Assembly (NCBI RefSeq): GCF_010894455.1
Contig: NZ_JAAIXY010000007.1
Location: 372,001-436,000, forward strand
Origin: Myxococcus eversor
GTDB lineage: Bacteria; Myxococcota; Myxococcia; Myxococcales; Myxococcaceae
DNA: 64,000 nucleotides
Direction: 5' to 3'
Shown: one piece after another, positions 31,701 to 41,042 of the stretch
Layout of the letters: the number at the start of each line of letters is the position of its first letter
How positions within the stretch are numbered: position 1 is the first letter of the stretch
Position numbers and translations under genes: made by a program
Notes under the pieces: model-generated
The model's database searches: none
What the model was told of the DNA's origin: nothing
Seen by the model: the letters and a program-made list of their open reading frames with translations, nothing else

Positions 31701-31773
31701 GCGGAACCGCCGCCTCGAGCCCTCGCACCCTCCCCCTGCGCTCGGCAAGGCACCCCGTCGAGCCGGGCGATTC

Positions 31774-32073
31774 CTACTCCTTGAACGTTGGCGGCACCGG
31801 ACGGGGGTCGCAGGCAATCCCCGGGCATCGCTTATTCTCCGAGCAGCTCCCGTCACAGCACTGAAAGTGCCCTGGAGGGCACACCGGGGCGCCGGCGTCC
31901 TCCTGTTTCAATTCGGGCCGGACCATCACCTCACTCGATGCGTCCGGAGGTGGCGGCGGAGCGACCTCGCGCTTCAGCTCGTCCCCAGGCCCCCGGCACC
32001 CCAGCCCCACCAGCAACACCCCCGCCACCATCCATCGTGCCCGACGCGGGCGCTGACTCGACTTCACGAACAT
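31774..32073 (-). CDS. Small Cys-rich probable lipoprotein
   Basis: A 99-residue protein. After a basic start (SSQRPRRARW) comes a hydrophobic segment WMVAGVLLVGLGC with a Cys at the end, an atypical lipobox (VGLGC). The mature part is Pro-rich (APPPPPDAS) and ends in a compact Cys-rich module: CPPGHFQCCDGSCSENKRCP and GIACD, seven Cys in about 25 residues, typical of small myxobacterial surface lipoproteins with a knottin-like or EGF-like patch. ATG 32073 is chosen; an upstream extension to 32133 would run into the terminator of the M36 gene. Confidence 0.6.
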   Translation of the reverse strand: MFVKSSQRPRRARWMVAGVLLVGLGCRGPGDELKREVAPPPPPDASSEVMVRPELKQEDAGAPVCPPGHFQCCDGSCSENKRCPGIACDPRPVPPTFKE

Positions 32074-32124
32074 CGCCGTCCTCCGTGTGTCCCGGGCCTT
32101 CCGCTCAACACGCGGCGGCCCTCT

Positions 32125-32167
32125 CAAAAACAAGGGGCGGCCCCGGAGACCTCCCGGGACCGCCCCT
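32125..32167 (-). terminator. Intrinsic terminator of the M36 protease gene
   Basis: On the minus strand AGGGGCGG (complement of 32160-32167) pairs with CCGCCCCT (complement of 32133-32140), with extra G-C pairs in the loop, and is followed by the T-rich TGTTTTTG (complement of 32125-32132). This is a classic Rho-independent terminator 43 bases after the stop codon. Confidence 0.8.
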
Positions 32168-32209
32168 CACACCTTCCGCTCCGACCTCAGGCCGAGGCCG
32201 GGCGATTCA

Positions 32210-35200
32210 CTAGCTCCTGCGACGACGGCGCAGCGCGAGCGCCAGCATGGCCAGGGCCGGCACCAACGCGCTGGTGGCACTGCCACCCGCGGCGTTGCAA
32301 CCACCCTCGTCCGCCAGGTTCCGCACCGTCACCGACACTTCGACGGCGTCGCTCGTGCTCACGCCATCGCTGGCGCGGACACGGAAGAGCAGCACGGACG
32401 TCTCCGACACGTCGGGGGCCACGAAGGAGGCCTCCGCCTTGTCCGCATTCTGGATCTGCACGGACGGACCCGCGATCTGCGACCACGTGTACGTCAGCTC
32501 ATCACCGTCGGCATCCGTGCCCGTGGCGCGCATCTTCACGCCCGAGCCCTCGTGCACCGTGTAGCTGTTGTTCGCGGTGACCACCGGCTTGCGGTTGTCG
32601 CGCGTCACCGTGACGGTCACCGTGCTCGCCGCGCTGGCCTGACCATTGGCCGTCGCCACGAGGCTGAAGCGCAGCACCGCCGACGCCGTCGTCACATCCG
32701 GCGCCGTGAAGCTCGCGGTGGCCGTGTCCGCCCCCGTGAGCGCCACCGTCGGACCCTCGGTCTGCGTCCAGGCGTAGGTGATGTCCTCGCCGTCCGCATC
32801 CTCGGCGCTGCCCGACAGCGTCACCGCGGAGCGCGAGCTGACTTCCTGGTCCGTACCCGCGTTCGCCACCGGCGCGCGATCCACCTGACGAACGGTGATG
32901 GTGACCGTCGCGGGGGCACTCGAGCTGATGCCGTCATTCGCCACCAGGCGGAACGTGAAGGCCGTGTCCGCCGTCACCTCCGGAGGCGTGAACGTCGGAG
33001 TGGCGATGGTCGTGGAATCCAGCTCCACCGCCGGACCCGCCGTCTGGGTCCACGTGAAGCGGAGCGTCTCACCGTCCGCGTCCGTCGAACCCGACGCGTC
33101 GAGCGTGACGCTGCCGGAACGCTCGTCCACCGTCGTGGGGCCGCCATCCTGCACGCGGGCCACCGCGACCGGGAGGTTGTTCACGTTCGTCACCAGGACC
33201 TGCACCACCCTGGGCTGGCTGGAGTCCGTGCCATCGCTGACCACGAGCTGGAACGTGAAGATGGTGTTCGCGGAAACAGACGCGCTGAAGCTCGGCGTGG
33301 CCGTGGTGGCGCCGTTGAGCGTCACCGCGGGGCCACCCACCTGGGTCCACGCATACGTCAGCGGGCTCGACGAGGAGCCATCCGGATCCACGCTCCCCGT
33401 GCCGTTGAGCGTGATGACCGTCGGGGTCCGCACACCACCAGCACCCACGATGACCTCCGCCACCGTCTGGGAAAGACCCGCCTCGGCCACCGGCGCCACG
33501 TTGCAGGCGGGAGCCGTGCCCGTGCCGGTATACGTCTCCGCGACGCGCGAGGTGAACGGCGTCGTGTTGGTGATGCCCGTGACGCGGATGTCGTCGACAT
33601 CCCAGCCATAGGCGCCCACGCCGCCGTCAGAGGCCTGACGGAACCGCACGCGGACCTGACGACCGGCGAACTGCTGACCGAAGTTGTAGGTCACCGCGTT
33701 GAACGCGGGGTAGCCCGCGCTCAGCTGCACGAAGGCAGGGAACCCACCCAGATACTCGTTCCCGGTATCGATGAGGTTGATGTTGGCGCCGGTCTCCGTC
33801 GTACCCGCGAACCAGTCGAGGTCGTACCAGTTGATCCACGGGCCTTCATTCACGGAGAACTCGACGGCACCACCATCGAAGTGCACCCACGCACCACTGA
33901 GGTACGCGGACTCGAAGCTGAAGCGGTGGCGGAAGGACAGCACGAAGTTCTGCCCGGTCGCGACGCTGAACAAGGGCGAGGTCAGCCGCTTGTCCATGGC
34001 CGTCGCCTCGTTGGAGGCGTGCCAGTACTGAGCACCCGGCCGCCCGTTGTCCCACAACGGCCGGTAGTTGAACGTCGACGCCACCCACGGCGTGCTCTGC
34101 GTGGAGACCGTGTCCGTGTTGGACGAGTTGGCGCGCTCGTCGTAGTTGACCGCGGTCTGGAACGCACGACTGGTGGAGCCTTCCACCAGGGTGTTCGGGA
34201 ACGTCACGTTGAAGCCCAGCGTCGCCAGGCCACCCGCCGCCGGAGCCGGAGCCGCCGTCAGCGAGACCGTCACGGAAGCAGTCGCGGTCGCACCCCGCGC
34301 GATGTTGCCGAAGTTGAGCGTGCCTCCGCTGGAGAACGCCGCCTCGACACCCTCGCTGGAACCCGCGAAGGCCGCGGTGGCCGTCAGGCCGCTGACCGCG
34401 TTGGCGCCCACGTTGCGCACCGTCACGTTGAACCGGCCCGTCTCACCCGCGTCCAGCACGCCGTCCTTGTCACAGCCCGTGGCCGTGTCATCCAGGCTGA
34501 TGCTGACGACCTCGAGCGTGTCGCCGGTCTGGTAGCTCTCCACCACGCCGATGTGGTCGGCGCTGTTGCGGTCCGCGACGCGCGCACCGAAGCCGGCGCC
34601 GCGCTTGGCGAAGGCGGCCAGGAAGCGCTGGTAGTCCGCGGGATCGTTCGCGGCGGCGGACGCCAGCACGGCGTCACGCGCCTCCAGGAACGTGGGGCTG
34701 ACCGGCGTCGCCTTGTAGGCCGTCACCAGGTAGCGCTTCATCCGGTCCTGTGCCTCCGCGAACGGATGGGCGTTCAGCAGGCTCGCGTAGCACTCCCACA
34801 GCATCGTGGCCCAGACCTCGCCCGAGTTGTGGACCTCGGCGTTGTTGCCACCCCCGCTGGTCGGGTGAGTGGTGGGAATGGCCGTGCCGTCCGCCATGTG
34901 GCGCAGCGTCAGGCCGTTCTTGGACATGTCCGTGCTGTAGGGAACGCGGCGGATGCCGAAGTAGTAGCCCTGGTTGCGACCACCGCTCTGGGTGTAGCCG
35001 GCCATGCCGTAGGTGCCCTGCCACTGATTGTTGCCAGGCTTGGTCACGTCTTCCGCGCGCACCGACAGCAGCATGGCGTGGAAGTCGCCCCAGCCCTCGC
35101 CCATGGAGCCGCCCTGGTTGTTCGTCAGACCCGAGCCGTTGCCGACGAGGCGGTTGGAGATGTAGTGCCCCCACTCGTGCGCGACGATCTCGTTGTCGAG

Positions 35201-37147
35201 CGTGCCGTCGCGGTCGAGGTCGGAGTTGCGGCGCATGCGGCCCGTGATGGGCGCCGTGGCCAGCGCCGTCCGCCAGGCATCACCGTCCGGCTTGGACACC
35301 AACAGCGAAGGGATGGTGATGGCGCGGTCGACAGCGACGTTCCCGCTCGCACCCATCGCTCCCAGCGCACCCGCGGCGCTGTTGGTGATGAAGACGGCCA
35401 CCGCGCCCGCGTTCTGGGCGTTGAGGACCTTGAAGGCGAAGGAGCAGGAGCCTCGCTCGATGAGCGCGATCTTTCCGGTGAAGGGCTTCGTGCCACCGTA
35501 CGGGTCAGCTCCGTTGGCATCCGCGCAGCCAATCCGGTAGGCCAGCGTCTGCGCCTCGGTGGAGCCGGTGGGAGGCAGCGCGAACTGGCCCTCCAGGTTG
35601 AACACCGTCGGCCCGAAGGACGCGGTGTACGAGAGGTAGCTGCGCGCCAGCGGCGCCGGGTCGCTCACCGTGAGCTCCGCCACGCCGTCGAAGATGTACT
35701 GCTGCATGCGAGGACGGGCGCCGTCGGCCGGGGTCGCCATGTTGGCGTTGTTACGGCCGCCGGAGTCCTGAGCCTCCACGCGGAGGCTGTCGCCCTCCAG
35801 GCCACCGCGCCCGTAGTTGCTCATCTGGGCGTTGCCGGAGGCCTCGTCGAAGCCCGCGTCGTAGAACCAGTCGTGCAGGAAGTTGGTGATGTAGAACAGG
35901 TTCACCACGGAGGCCAGGCGCTGCGTCTCGTTCGCCGCGGGCGACCGGGTCAGGTCGTAGGTGTAGTCGAACCCACGGCCCGCCACGTCGCTCAGCGGCG
36001 CGCGCAGGTCGAAGCCCGGCTGGAAGCCGTCGCCACCCCCCAGGTCCGCGTACGCGTCGACGTTGTTGCCCGTCGTCGTCGTCGCGTTCGCCGGCAGCCA
36101 CGGGTCATTGCGGCTGAACGGGAAGTTCTGCAGCGTCACCAGGTTGGACGGGACGTTCAGCGGCGCCTGGTAGCCATCCGGGACGCCCGTGGGGTGCGGC
36201 GTGGCCTCGGTGCCCTGAGGACCGTCGTGGGGCAGCAGGTTCACCGGGTCCGCCCACACGCGGTAGGTGAACTGCTCGGACTGGACCAGGCTGTGCTTGA
36301 GCAGCAGCGAGCCGTCGCGCGCGTCGATGACGTAGGCGGTGTACGAGGCGTCCGGGTTGGACGCCGGGCCCGCGTTGACCTCCACGTAGTACGCCGGCAC
36401 CAGCCCGTCCGGCATCGGGAAGAGGACCTGCTTCGAGCGCGGCGCCTCACCCATGCCGTGCGTCGACATCAGGTTCGCATCCACCGTGTAGTGGCTGTAG
36501 TCGCCCTTCGCGCCCGCGGGCACCAGGGCCCGGGCGTCCAGCGGACTGCCCGTCATGTCCTGGAACGCGCGGGAGATGGCCTGCGGAGCCGAGACGCGGA
36601 AGGCCGACGCCTGGGCGTTGCGCTCGTCGTCCTGCTGGCGCGGCTGCAGGTAGCCGGAGATGGCCACCAGCTGCTGGCTGGCGTCCATGACGACCTTGAC
36701 CTCGTTGCGGAACACCTCGATGCCGTTGACCCGACGGCCGTAGGTCGCGACCACCGCGCCCGCGCCGTCCTTCGGCAGATGCACCGAGCGCAGCTCCGCG
36801 CTGTTCACCTCGGAGGCGCTCAGACGGTACAGGTCCGCGGCTCCCCGCAGGTGCTCACGCGCCGCGGTGTTCGCGCTGGCCTGCGTCAGCGGACGCGCGG
36901 CCTTCGACTGCTGCGGACCCGCGCTCAGGGAACGCTCACTGAATACGAACGTGGGTACGCCGAGACGACCTTCTACGCTGTTGATGCGCAGGCCACGCTG
37001 GGACGCGGTGGCCGCGGACTGGGGCAGGGAGCGATCCGCCGGCGAGAGGAGAAAGGCATCAACCGCGGCCTGCCTCGCGTGTGCCTGCGGGGACCACATC
37101 AGCACTGCGAGCACAGCGCTCACCGTGCCCATCCAAAGACGCTTCAT
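32210..37147 (-). CDS. M36 (fungalysin-type) metalloprotease with PKD-like repeats and MYXO-CTERM signal
   Basis: A 1645-residue exported protease. Order: signal peptide (KRLWMGTVSAVLAVLMW), an FTP/PepSY-type propeptide (about 80-230), the M36 catalytic domain with AHEWGHYISNRL (His at about 657, zinc ligands) and the second part GEGWGDFHAM, a PA domain inserted before it (IALIERGSCSFAFKVL, about 560), then a CARDB-like stretch (about 890-970), a jelly-roll/MAM-like region (about 1040-1190), and four PKD/cadherin-like repeats (about 1220-1610, each with TYAWTQ or TFTWTQ). The end reads EGGCNAAGGSATSALVPAL, a hydrophobic stretch and RRRRRS: a MYXO-CTERM signal, cut by myxosortase and probably lipid-anchored at Cys to the surface. 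A strong terminator follows. Confidence 0.93.
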   Translation of the reverse strand: MKRLWMGTVSAVLAVLMWSPQAHARQAAVDAFLLSPADRSLPQSAATASQRGLRINSVEGRLGVPTFVFSERSLSAGPQQSKAARPLTQASANTAAREHLRGAADLYRLSASEVNSAELRSVHLPKDGAGAVVATYGRRVNGIEVFRNEVKVVMDASQQLVAISGYLQPRQQDDERNAQASAFRVSAPQAISRAFQDMTGSPLDARALVPAGAKGDYSHYTVDANLMSTHGMGEAPRSKQVLFPMPDGLVPAYYVEVNAGPASNPDASYTAYVIDARDGSLLLKHSLVQSEQFTYRVWADPVNLLPHDGPQGTEATPHPTGVPDGYQAPLNVPSNLVTLQNFPFSRNDPWLPANATTTTGNNVDAYADLGGGDGFQPGFDLRAPLSDVAGRGFDYTYDLTRSPAANETQRLASVVNLFYITNFLHDWFYDAGFDEASGNAQMSNYGRGGLEGDSLRVEAQDSGGRNNANMATPADGARPRMQQYIFDGVAELTVSDPAPLARSYLSYTASFGPTVFNLEGQFALPPTGSTEAQTLAYRIGCADANGADPYGGTKPFTGKIALIERGSCSFAFKVLNAQNAGAVAVFITNSAAGALGAMGASGNVAVDRAITIPSLLVSKPDGDAWRTALATAPITGRMRRNSDLDRDGTLDNEIVAHEWGHYISNRLVGNGSGLTNNQGGSMGEGWGDFHAMLLSVRAEDVTKPGNNQWQGTYGMAGYTQSGGRNQGYYFGIRRVPYSTDMSKNGLTLRHMADGTAIPTTHPTSGGGNNAEVHNSGEVWATMLWECYASLLNAHPFAEAQDRMKRYLVTAYKATPVSPTFLEARDAVLASAAANDPADYQRFLAAFAKRGAGFGARVADRNSADHIGVVESYQTGDTLEVVSISLDDTATGCDKDGVLDAGETGRFNVTVRNVGANAVSGLTATAAFAGSSEGVEAAFSSGGTLNFGNIARGATATASVTVSLTAAPAPAAGGLATLGFNVTFPNTLVEGSTSRAFQTAVNYDERANSSNTDTVSTQSTPWVASTFNYRPLWDNGRPGAQYWHASNEATAMDKRLTSPLFSVATGQNFVLSFRHRFSFESAYLSGAWVHFDGGAVEFSVNEGPWINWYDLDWFAGTTETGANINLIDTGNEYLGGFPAFVQLSAGYPAFNAVTYNFGQQFAGRQVRVRFRQASDGGVGAYGWDVDDIRVTGITNTTPFTSRVAETYTGTGTAPACNVAPVAEAGLSQTVAEVIVGAGGVRTPTVITLNGTGSVDPDGSSSSPLTYAWTQVGGPAVTLNGATTATPSFSASVSANTIFTFQLVVSDGTDSSQPRVVQVLVTNVNNLPVAVARVQDGGPTTVDERSGSVTLDASGSTDADGETLRFTWTQTAGPAVELDSTTIATPTFTPPEVTADTAFTFRLVANDGISSSAPATVTITVRQVDRAPVANAGTDQEVSSRSAVTLSGSAEDADGEDITYAWTQTEGPTVALTGADTATASFTAPDVTTASAVLRFSLVATANGQASAASTVTVTVTRDNRKPVVTANNSYTVHEGSGVKMRATGTDADGDELTYTWSQIAGPSVQIQNADKAEASFVAPDVSETSVLLFRVRASDGVSTSDAVEVSVTVRNLADEGGCNAAGGSATSALVPALAMLALALRRRRRS

Positions 37148-37290
37148 GAACGACGACCTCTCTCGGGTGGTGTTGAGAGCCCCACGCCGTCGGACGCCTG
37201 CTCGGCAAGGGCGTCCAGAGGTTATTGATTATTGCGTTTCCAACACAATAGCCCCCCGCAACTCGCCTGCCCCCCGCGCAAGAATACCGA

Positions 37291-37319
37291 GAATTGCCAC
37301 GATTCCTGGCTGGCAATTC
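37291..37319 (-). terminator. Inverted repeat after the PLP-enzyme-like gene
   Basis: GAATTGCCA (37291-37299) and TGGCAATTC (37311-37319) form a perfect nine-base inverted repeat with an 11-base loop. It lies 52 bases past the stop of the minus-strand gene at 37371 and about 145 bases before the M36 start, so it can be a terminator or an operator of the protease gene. Confidence 0.4.
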
Positions 37320-37370
37320 GGAGAAGGCAGACTATTTGCCACACAGTTGCGTTCACTGCGAGGCCGTGCC

Positions 37371-38111
37371 TCAGCCAAATGGAGGGCGGGCGTTGTGGGC
37401 GATGACCAGCACTTCCTCGGGCCGGGCCTCCGCGCGCGCATACGTGAGGAGCGCGGCCAGGCCATCCGAGTGCTTGGGCCCGGCGGTCTCCAGCACCACT
37501 TCCTCGCGGTGCGGATGGAAGAGGTCGGCCTCGCCCAGGTTCTGCTCCATCCACCGGCGCCAGCCCGGCAGCGGCGCGCCCAGTGACGGCTGCAGGCCCA
37601 CCACGTCATAGCCTTCCGGAGTGAAGGCGCGGTGCAGCCCCACCACCGTCGCGCCCGTGCCGAAGCCGCTCACCACCAGCCTCACCGTGGGGAATGACTC
37701 GCGCACGACGTCGCGCAGCTCACTGGCCCAGCCCTCCACGCACCCCACCAGCGCGCCGTTGGAGAGCTGACGAGGCCAGCACCATCCTTGACGCTCGTAG
37801 CCCAGTGCCACCTCCCAGGCCTCGGACAACCGGCGCACGGTTCGCACCTCACCGCCGAACCCCTGCCCTCGCAGGTAGGCGGCACCCGCCGTGTCCGTGA
37901 GCGCGAGCACCGGCAGCCCGCGCTCCTTGCCCAACGCATCCAGCGCGAGCGACGACGAGGAGCCCGACAGCTCCACCAGGCCGCAGGCGCCCTCGGGCAT
38001 CGTCTCCAGGTAGCGTGAGAACGTCAGATACTTGAGCCCGCCGGAGGGAAGCTCTCCTCCCCACAGCACCAACGGCCCATCGGGGGACAGCCGTGACAGG
38101 GGAAAGTGCAT
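37371..38111 (-). CDS. Short PLP fold-type II (cysteine synthase-like) protein
   Basis: A 246-residue cytosolic protein that follows the plan of cysteine synthase/ACC deaminase: SGGLKYLTFSRYLE (Lys in the place of the PLP lysine), GLVELSGSSSSLALDAL (matching the ETSGNTG phosphate/substrate loop region but with SGSSSS), LRGQGFGGEVRTV (the 'GAEV' strand), VVSGFGTGATVVGLHRAF (the PLP-phosphate GTGGT loop, here GTGAT), VVGLQPSLGAP and a C-terminal KHSDGLAAL. It is some 60 residues shorter than normal enzymes, and the asparagine loop that contacts PLP is altered. It may be a diverged ligand-binding or low-activity enzyme. Divergent from the sensor kinase gene at 38335. Confidence 0.7.
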   Translation of the reverse strand: MHFPLSRLSPDGPLVLWGGELPSGGLKYLTFSRYLETMPEGACGLVELSGSSSSLALDALGKERGLPVLALTDTAGAAYLRGQGFGGEVRTVRRLSEAWEVALGYERQGWCWPRQLSNGALVGCVEGWASELRDVVRESFPTVRLVVSGFGTGATVVGLHRAFTPEGYDVVGLQPSLGAPLPGWRRWMEQNLGEADLFHPHREEVVLETAGPKHSDGLAALLTYARAEARPEEVLVIAHNARPPFG

Positions 38112-38334
38112 CAGCGGACCTCCCTTCGGTTGAGGCCCGCGTGGACACCTCGGGCCCACGGCTGAAGCTCGGCACCGTCTTGCCCTGGCGGCCAGTCCCC
38201 CTCCCCTTCCGCTGTCGCCCCGTGGACCGCGAGGCCGACCGTCCGCTGGCCCGGGACACTCGCCAGCCCTGGGGGGCGATGCGAAAGGTCTCCGAGGGCA
38301 GCGTCCTGTGCGATAGTCACCCTCAGCGAATCGC

Positions 38335-40164
38335 ATGTTGCGCAGGCTCCTTCCGACGCTCATCGCCCTGGGTTGCGGGCTCCTCGCCCTCGGATGGGGG
38401 CTGGTGAGCCTCCAACGTATCTTCACGCGCGAGCGCGAGGACGCGCACGCCCAGGTCCGCTCCCGCCGTGACGCACTGGCCCACGCGGCCACCGAGTCCC
38501 TGCGCCAGGTCCTCGCCCGCCACCTGGAGGAGCAGGTCTCCGCCCTCCACGCCGCCGTGGACAACCCGCTCGCCCCCGGCGAGGGCTTCTATCTCCAGTT
38601 CCGCGGCCAGCAGTTCCTCCCGCGCCTCACCCATCCCCTGCCGGGCGAGGACATGCCCGCGCGCGCCCTCTACGAGATGCTCTCCGACCACCTCCGGGGC
38701 AGCGTCCACACGGAGGGCTGGGAGCCCCGGCTCGCACGACTGCGCGCGGCCGAGGCCGCCATGGTCGCCGGAGAGTCGTCGCGAGCCACCGCGCTGGTGG
38801 AGGAGCTGCTGCGGCACCACACCCGCCAGACGCTTCCCGCCGAGCAGGAGCTGCCGTTCCTGCTGCTCGCGGTGGAGCACCTGCAGCGCGGCCCCCACAC
38901 CACGCCGCTCATCCGCGCCCTCTTGCGAGAGGGACTCCCGGAGGAGTTCGGCGGCATCGGCCGGGGCGCGGGGTTGCAGCGGGATTTGCTGCGCGCGCGC
39001 TCCCGCTTCTCCCAGGCGGACTTCGATTTCCTCCAGTCGCGGATCCTCCGGCTGAGCGCCGCGCTGGGCGAGCCCACGCGCGACTTCCTGGAGCGCTCGC
39101 GCGAGGCGGGCGCGGGCATGCTCGTGATGCCCGAGAGCCTGGTGGAGCCCACCCTGTTGGGAGAGCAGTGGTACGTGGAGCCTCGCGGGGAGGTGCTGTA
39201 CGGCATCGCCGTGGACATCCCCGCGCTGCTCGTCCCCATCACCCAGGACATGCGCACGCGAGGGCTCTTCGGCGCGGACGGAAAGGTGCGCCTGGTGGGG
39301 GACCGCCCGGCGATACCGGCGCGGGAGCTTCCGCTGCTCGTGGAGCTGCCCGAGTGGGCTCGCGCGGAGGTGGACATCGAAGCGCGCTATGGCCTGAAGA
39401 CGCTGCTGGTGGCCGTGTGCGGCGCGCTCGCCGCGGCCATCGTCGCGCTGGCGCTGGTGTCGCAGCAGCGCAAGTACCGCTTCCTGGAGCTCAAGAGCGA
39501 CTTCGTGGCCACCGTCTCCCACGAGCTGCGCACGCCGCTGGCCTCCATCCGCCTGCTCGGCGAGACGCTGGAGCGCAAGCTGGCCCATACGCCCGAGGTC
39601 CGCGACTACCCGGCCCGCATCGTCCAGGCCGCCGACGGGCTCCACTTCCTGGTGGAGAACATCCTGTCGTTCAACCGCATCGACAAGGGGCGCTGGACGC
39701 TGCGCTCCTCGCGCGTGCGCCTGGAGGAGCTGGTCAACCCGCTGCGGGACGACCTGGCCTCGGCCACCTTCGTGCCGGTGGAGCTCACCACGGACATGGA
39801 CGACGCTGAGCTGGAGGCGGACCCGTCCCTGTTGCGGCTGCTCTTCTCCAACCTGGGCCGCAACGCGTGCGCATACAACCAGCGCAGCCCCGTGCGCATC
39901 TCCGTGAGCGCCCGGGTGTTCGAGGGGCATGGCTGCACCATGCTCTTCCGCGACAACGGCGTGGGCATCCCCGAGTCCGAATGGGAGAACGTCTTCCAGG
40001 ACTTCTATCGTTTGACGCCTCCCGGACAGGAGGTTCACGGCAGCGGGCTAGGCCTGGCGCTGTGCCGGAAAATCATGAAGCTGCACCATGGCGACATCCA
40101 GGTGGCCTCCTCCACACCCGAGGGGACCACGTTCGCGCTGACCTTCCACGAGCCGCGTCGATGA
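38335..40164 (+). CDS. Sensor histidine kinase, membrane-bound
   Basis: A 609-residue kinase. Two membrane spans (about 5-24 and 358-380) enclose a periplasmic sensor region of about 330 residues that I do not recognise. The cytosolic part has a HisKA dimerisation domain with VATVSHELRTPLASI (phosphorylated His396) and a HATPase domain with NLGRNACAYN (N box), FRDNGVGIPESEWENVF (G1), VHGSGLGLALC (G2). It overlaps the response regulator gene at 40161 by ATGA, so they form a two-component pair. A CGATAGTC element about 20 bases before the ATG may be the -10. The signal is unknown. Confidence 0.9.
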   Translation: MLRRLLPTLIALGCGLLALGWGLVSLQRIFTREREDAHAQVRSRRDALAHAATESLRQVLARHLEEQVSALHAAVDNPLAPGEGFYLQFRGQQFLPRLTHPLPGEDMPARALYEMLSDHLRGSVHTEGWEPRLARLRAAEAAMVAGESSRATALVEELLRHHTRQTLPAEQELPFLLLAVEHLQRGPHTTPLIRALLREGLPEEFGGIGRGAGLQRDLLRARSRFSQADFDFLQSRILRLSAALGEPTRDFLERSREAGAGMLVMPESLVEPTLLGEQWYVEPRGEVLYGIAVDIPALLVPITQDMRTRGLFGADGKVRLVGDRPAIPARELPLLVELPEWARAEVDIEARYGLKTLLVAVCGALAAAIVALALVSQQRKYRFLELKSDFVATVSHELRTPLASIRLLGETLERKLAHTPEVRDYPARIVQAADGLHFLVENILSFNRIDKGRWTLRSSRVRLEELVNPLRDDLASATFVPVELTTDMDDAELEADPSLLRLLFSNLGRNACAYNQRSPVRISVSARVFEGHGCTMLFRDNGVGIPESEWENVFQDFYRLTPPGQEVHGSGLGLALCRKIMKLHHGDIQVASSTPEGTTFALTFHEPRR

Positions 40165-40877
40165 CCACCTCCACCCCGCCCTCCTCCACCCGTCCCTCCA
40201 TCCTCATCGTCGAGGATGATGCGCACCTGCGCGTCGGGCTCCGGGACAACCTGCTGGACGAGGGCTACATCGTCTCCGAGGCCCCGAGCGCCCGCGACGC
40301 GGAGCCGCTCCTGCTCCAGCGCGAGTTCGACCTGCTCATCCTCGACGTGATGCTCCCCGGCGAGGACGGCTACAGCTTCTGCCGCCGCCTGCGCGCGCAG
40401 GGCGTGAAGAGCCTGGTGATGATGCTCACCGCGCGCTCGCTCGAGGACGACATCGTCCGGGGCTTCGACGCCGGGGCGCAGGACTACCTCACCAAGCCCT
40501 ACCGCCTGCGGGAGCTGCTCGCGCGCGTGGGCGCCCTCGTCCGCCGGGCGGGCACGGCGCCCGCTCAGGTGACGACATTCGGCGGCTACTCGCTGGACAT
40601 GGGGCGCCGCACCGTGACGAAGCCGGATGGCGCGGGCGTGGAGCTGACGCGCACGGAGTTCGACCTGCTGGCCTATCTGCTTCGCCACCGCGAGCGCGCG
40701 CTGCCCCGAGGAGAAATCCTGGACGCGGTGTGGGGCCGGGACGTGGTGGTGGACCCGCGCACGGTGGACAACTTCGTCTCCAACCTGAAGAAGAAGCTCG
40801 GCTGGACGAGCGCCTCGGGATTCACCATCCACACCCTTCGCGGGGTGGGCTACCGGATGGAGGTCTCCGCCTCATGA
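40161..40877 (+). CDS. OmpR-family response regulator
   Basis: A 238-residue DNA-binding regulator, partner of the kinase at 38335. The receiver domain has the acidic pair in ILIVEDDAHLR (about 14-24), the phospho-Asp62 in LILDVMLPGEDGY, and the switch Lys in YLTKPYRLRELL (about 112). The C-terminal winged helix-turn-helix (about 145-235) has VELTRTEFDLLAYLLRH, RTVDNFVSNLKKKL and a GVGYRME ending, as in OmpR/PhoB. Targets are unknown; the TonB-like gene 166 bases downstream could be one. Confidence 0.93.
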   Translation: MTTSTPPSSTRPSILIVEDDAHLRVGLRDNLLDEGYIVSEAPSARDAEPLLLQREFDLLILDVMLPGEDGYSFCRRLRAQGVKSLVMMLTARSLEDDIVRGFDAGAQDYLTKPYRLRELLARVGALVRRAGTAPAQVTTFGGYSLDMGRRTVTKPDGAGVELTRTEFDLLAYLLRHRERALPRGEILDAVWGRDVVVDPRTVDNFVSNLKKKLGWTSASGFTIHTLRGVGYRMEVSAS

Positions 40878-41042
40878 CAAAACCATGACCAACAGATGGA
40901 CTGCCTCCGGCCATTCCACGTCACCGACTCCGTAGTTTGAGTGGTGCGTGGACGGGGCGCTCCAAGCCAACTGCCCACGTCGGAGAATCGCCGCGTGGTG
41001 CGGTGGACTCCGGGAGCGCCTGTCGGTGGGAGGAGGCCTTCC

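Noticed and set aside
32087..37228. Very long plus-strand open frame (1713 codons) opposite the M36 protease gene
   Set aside because: It is the mirror of a GC-rich coding gene: Arg/His/Val-rich, without domains. The minus-strand frame has a signal peptide, zinc motif and MYXO-CTERM.
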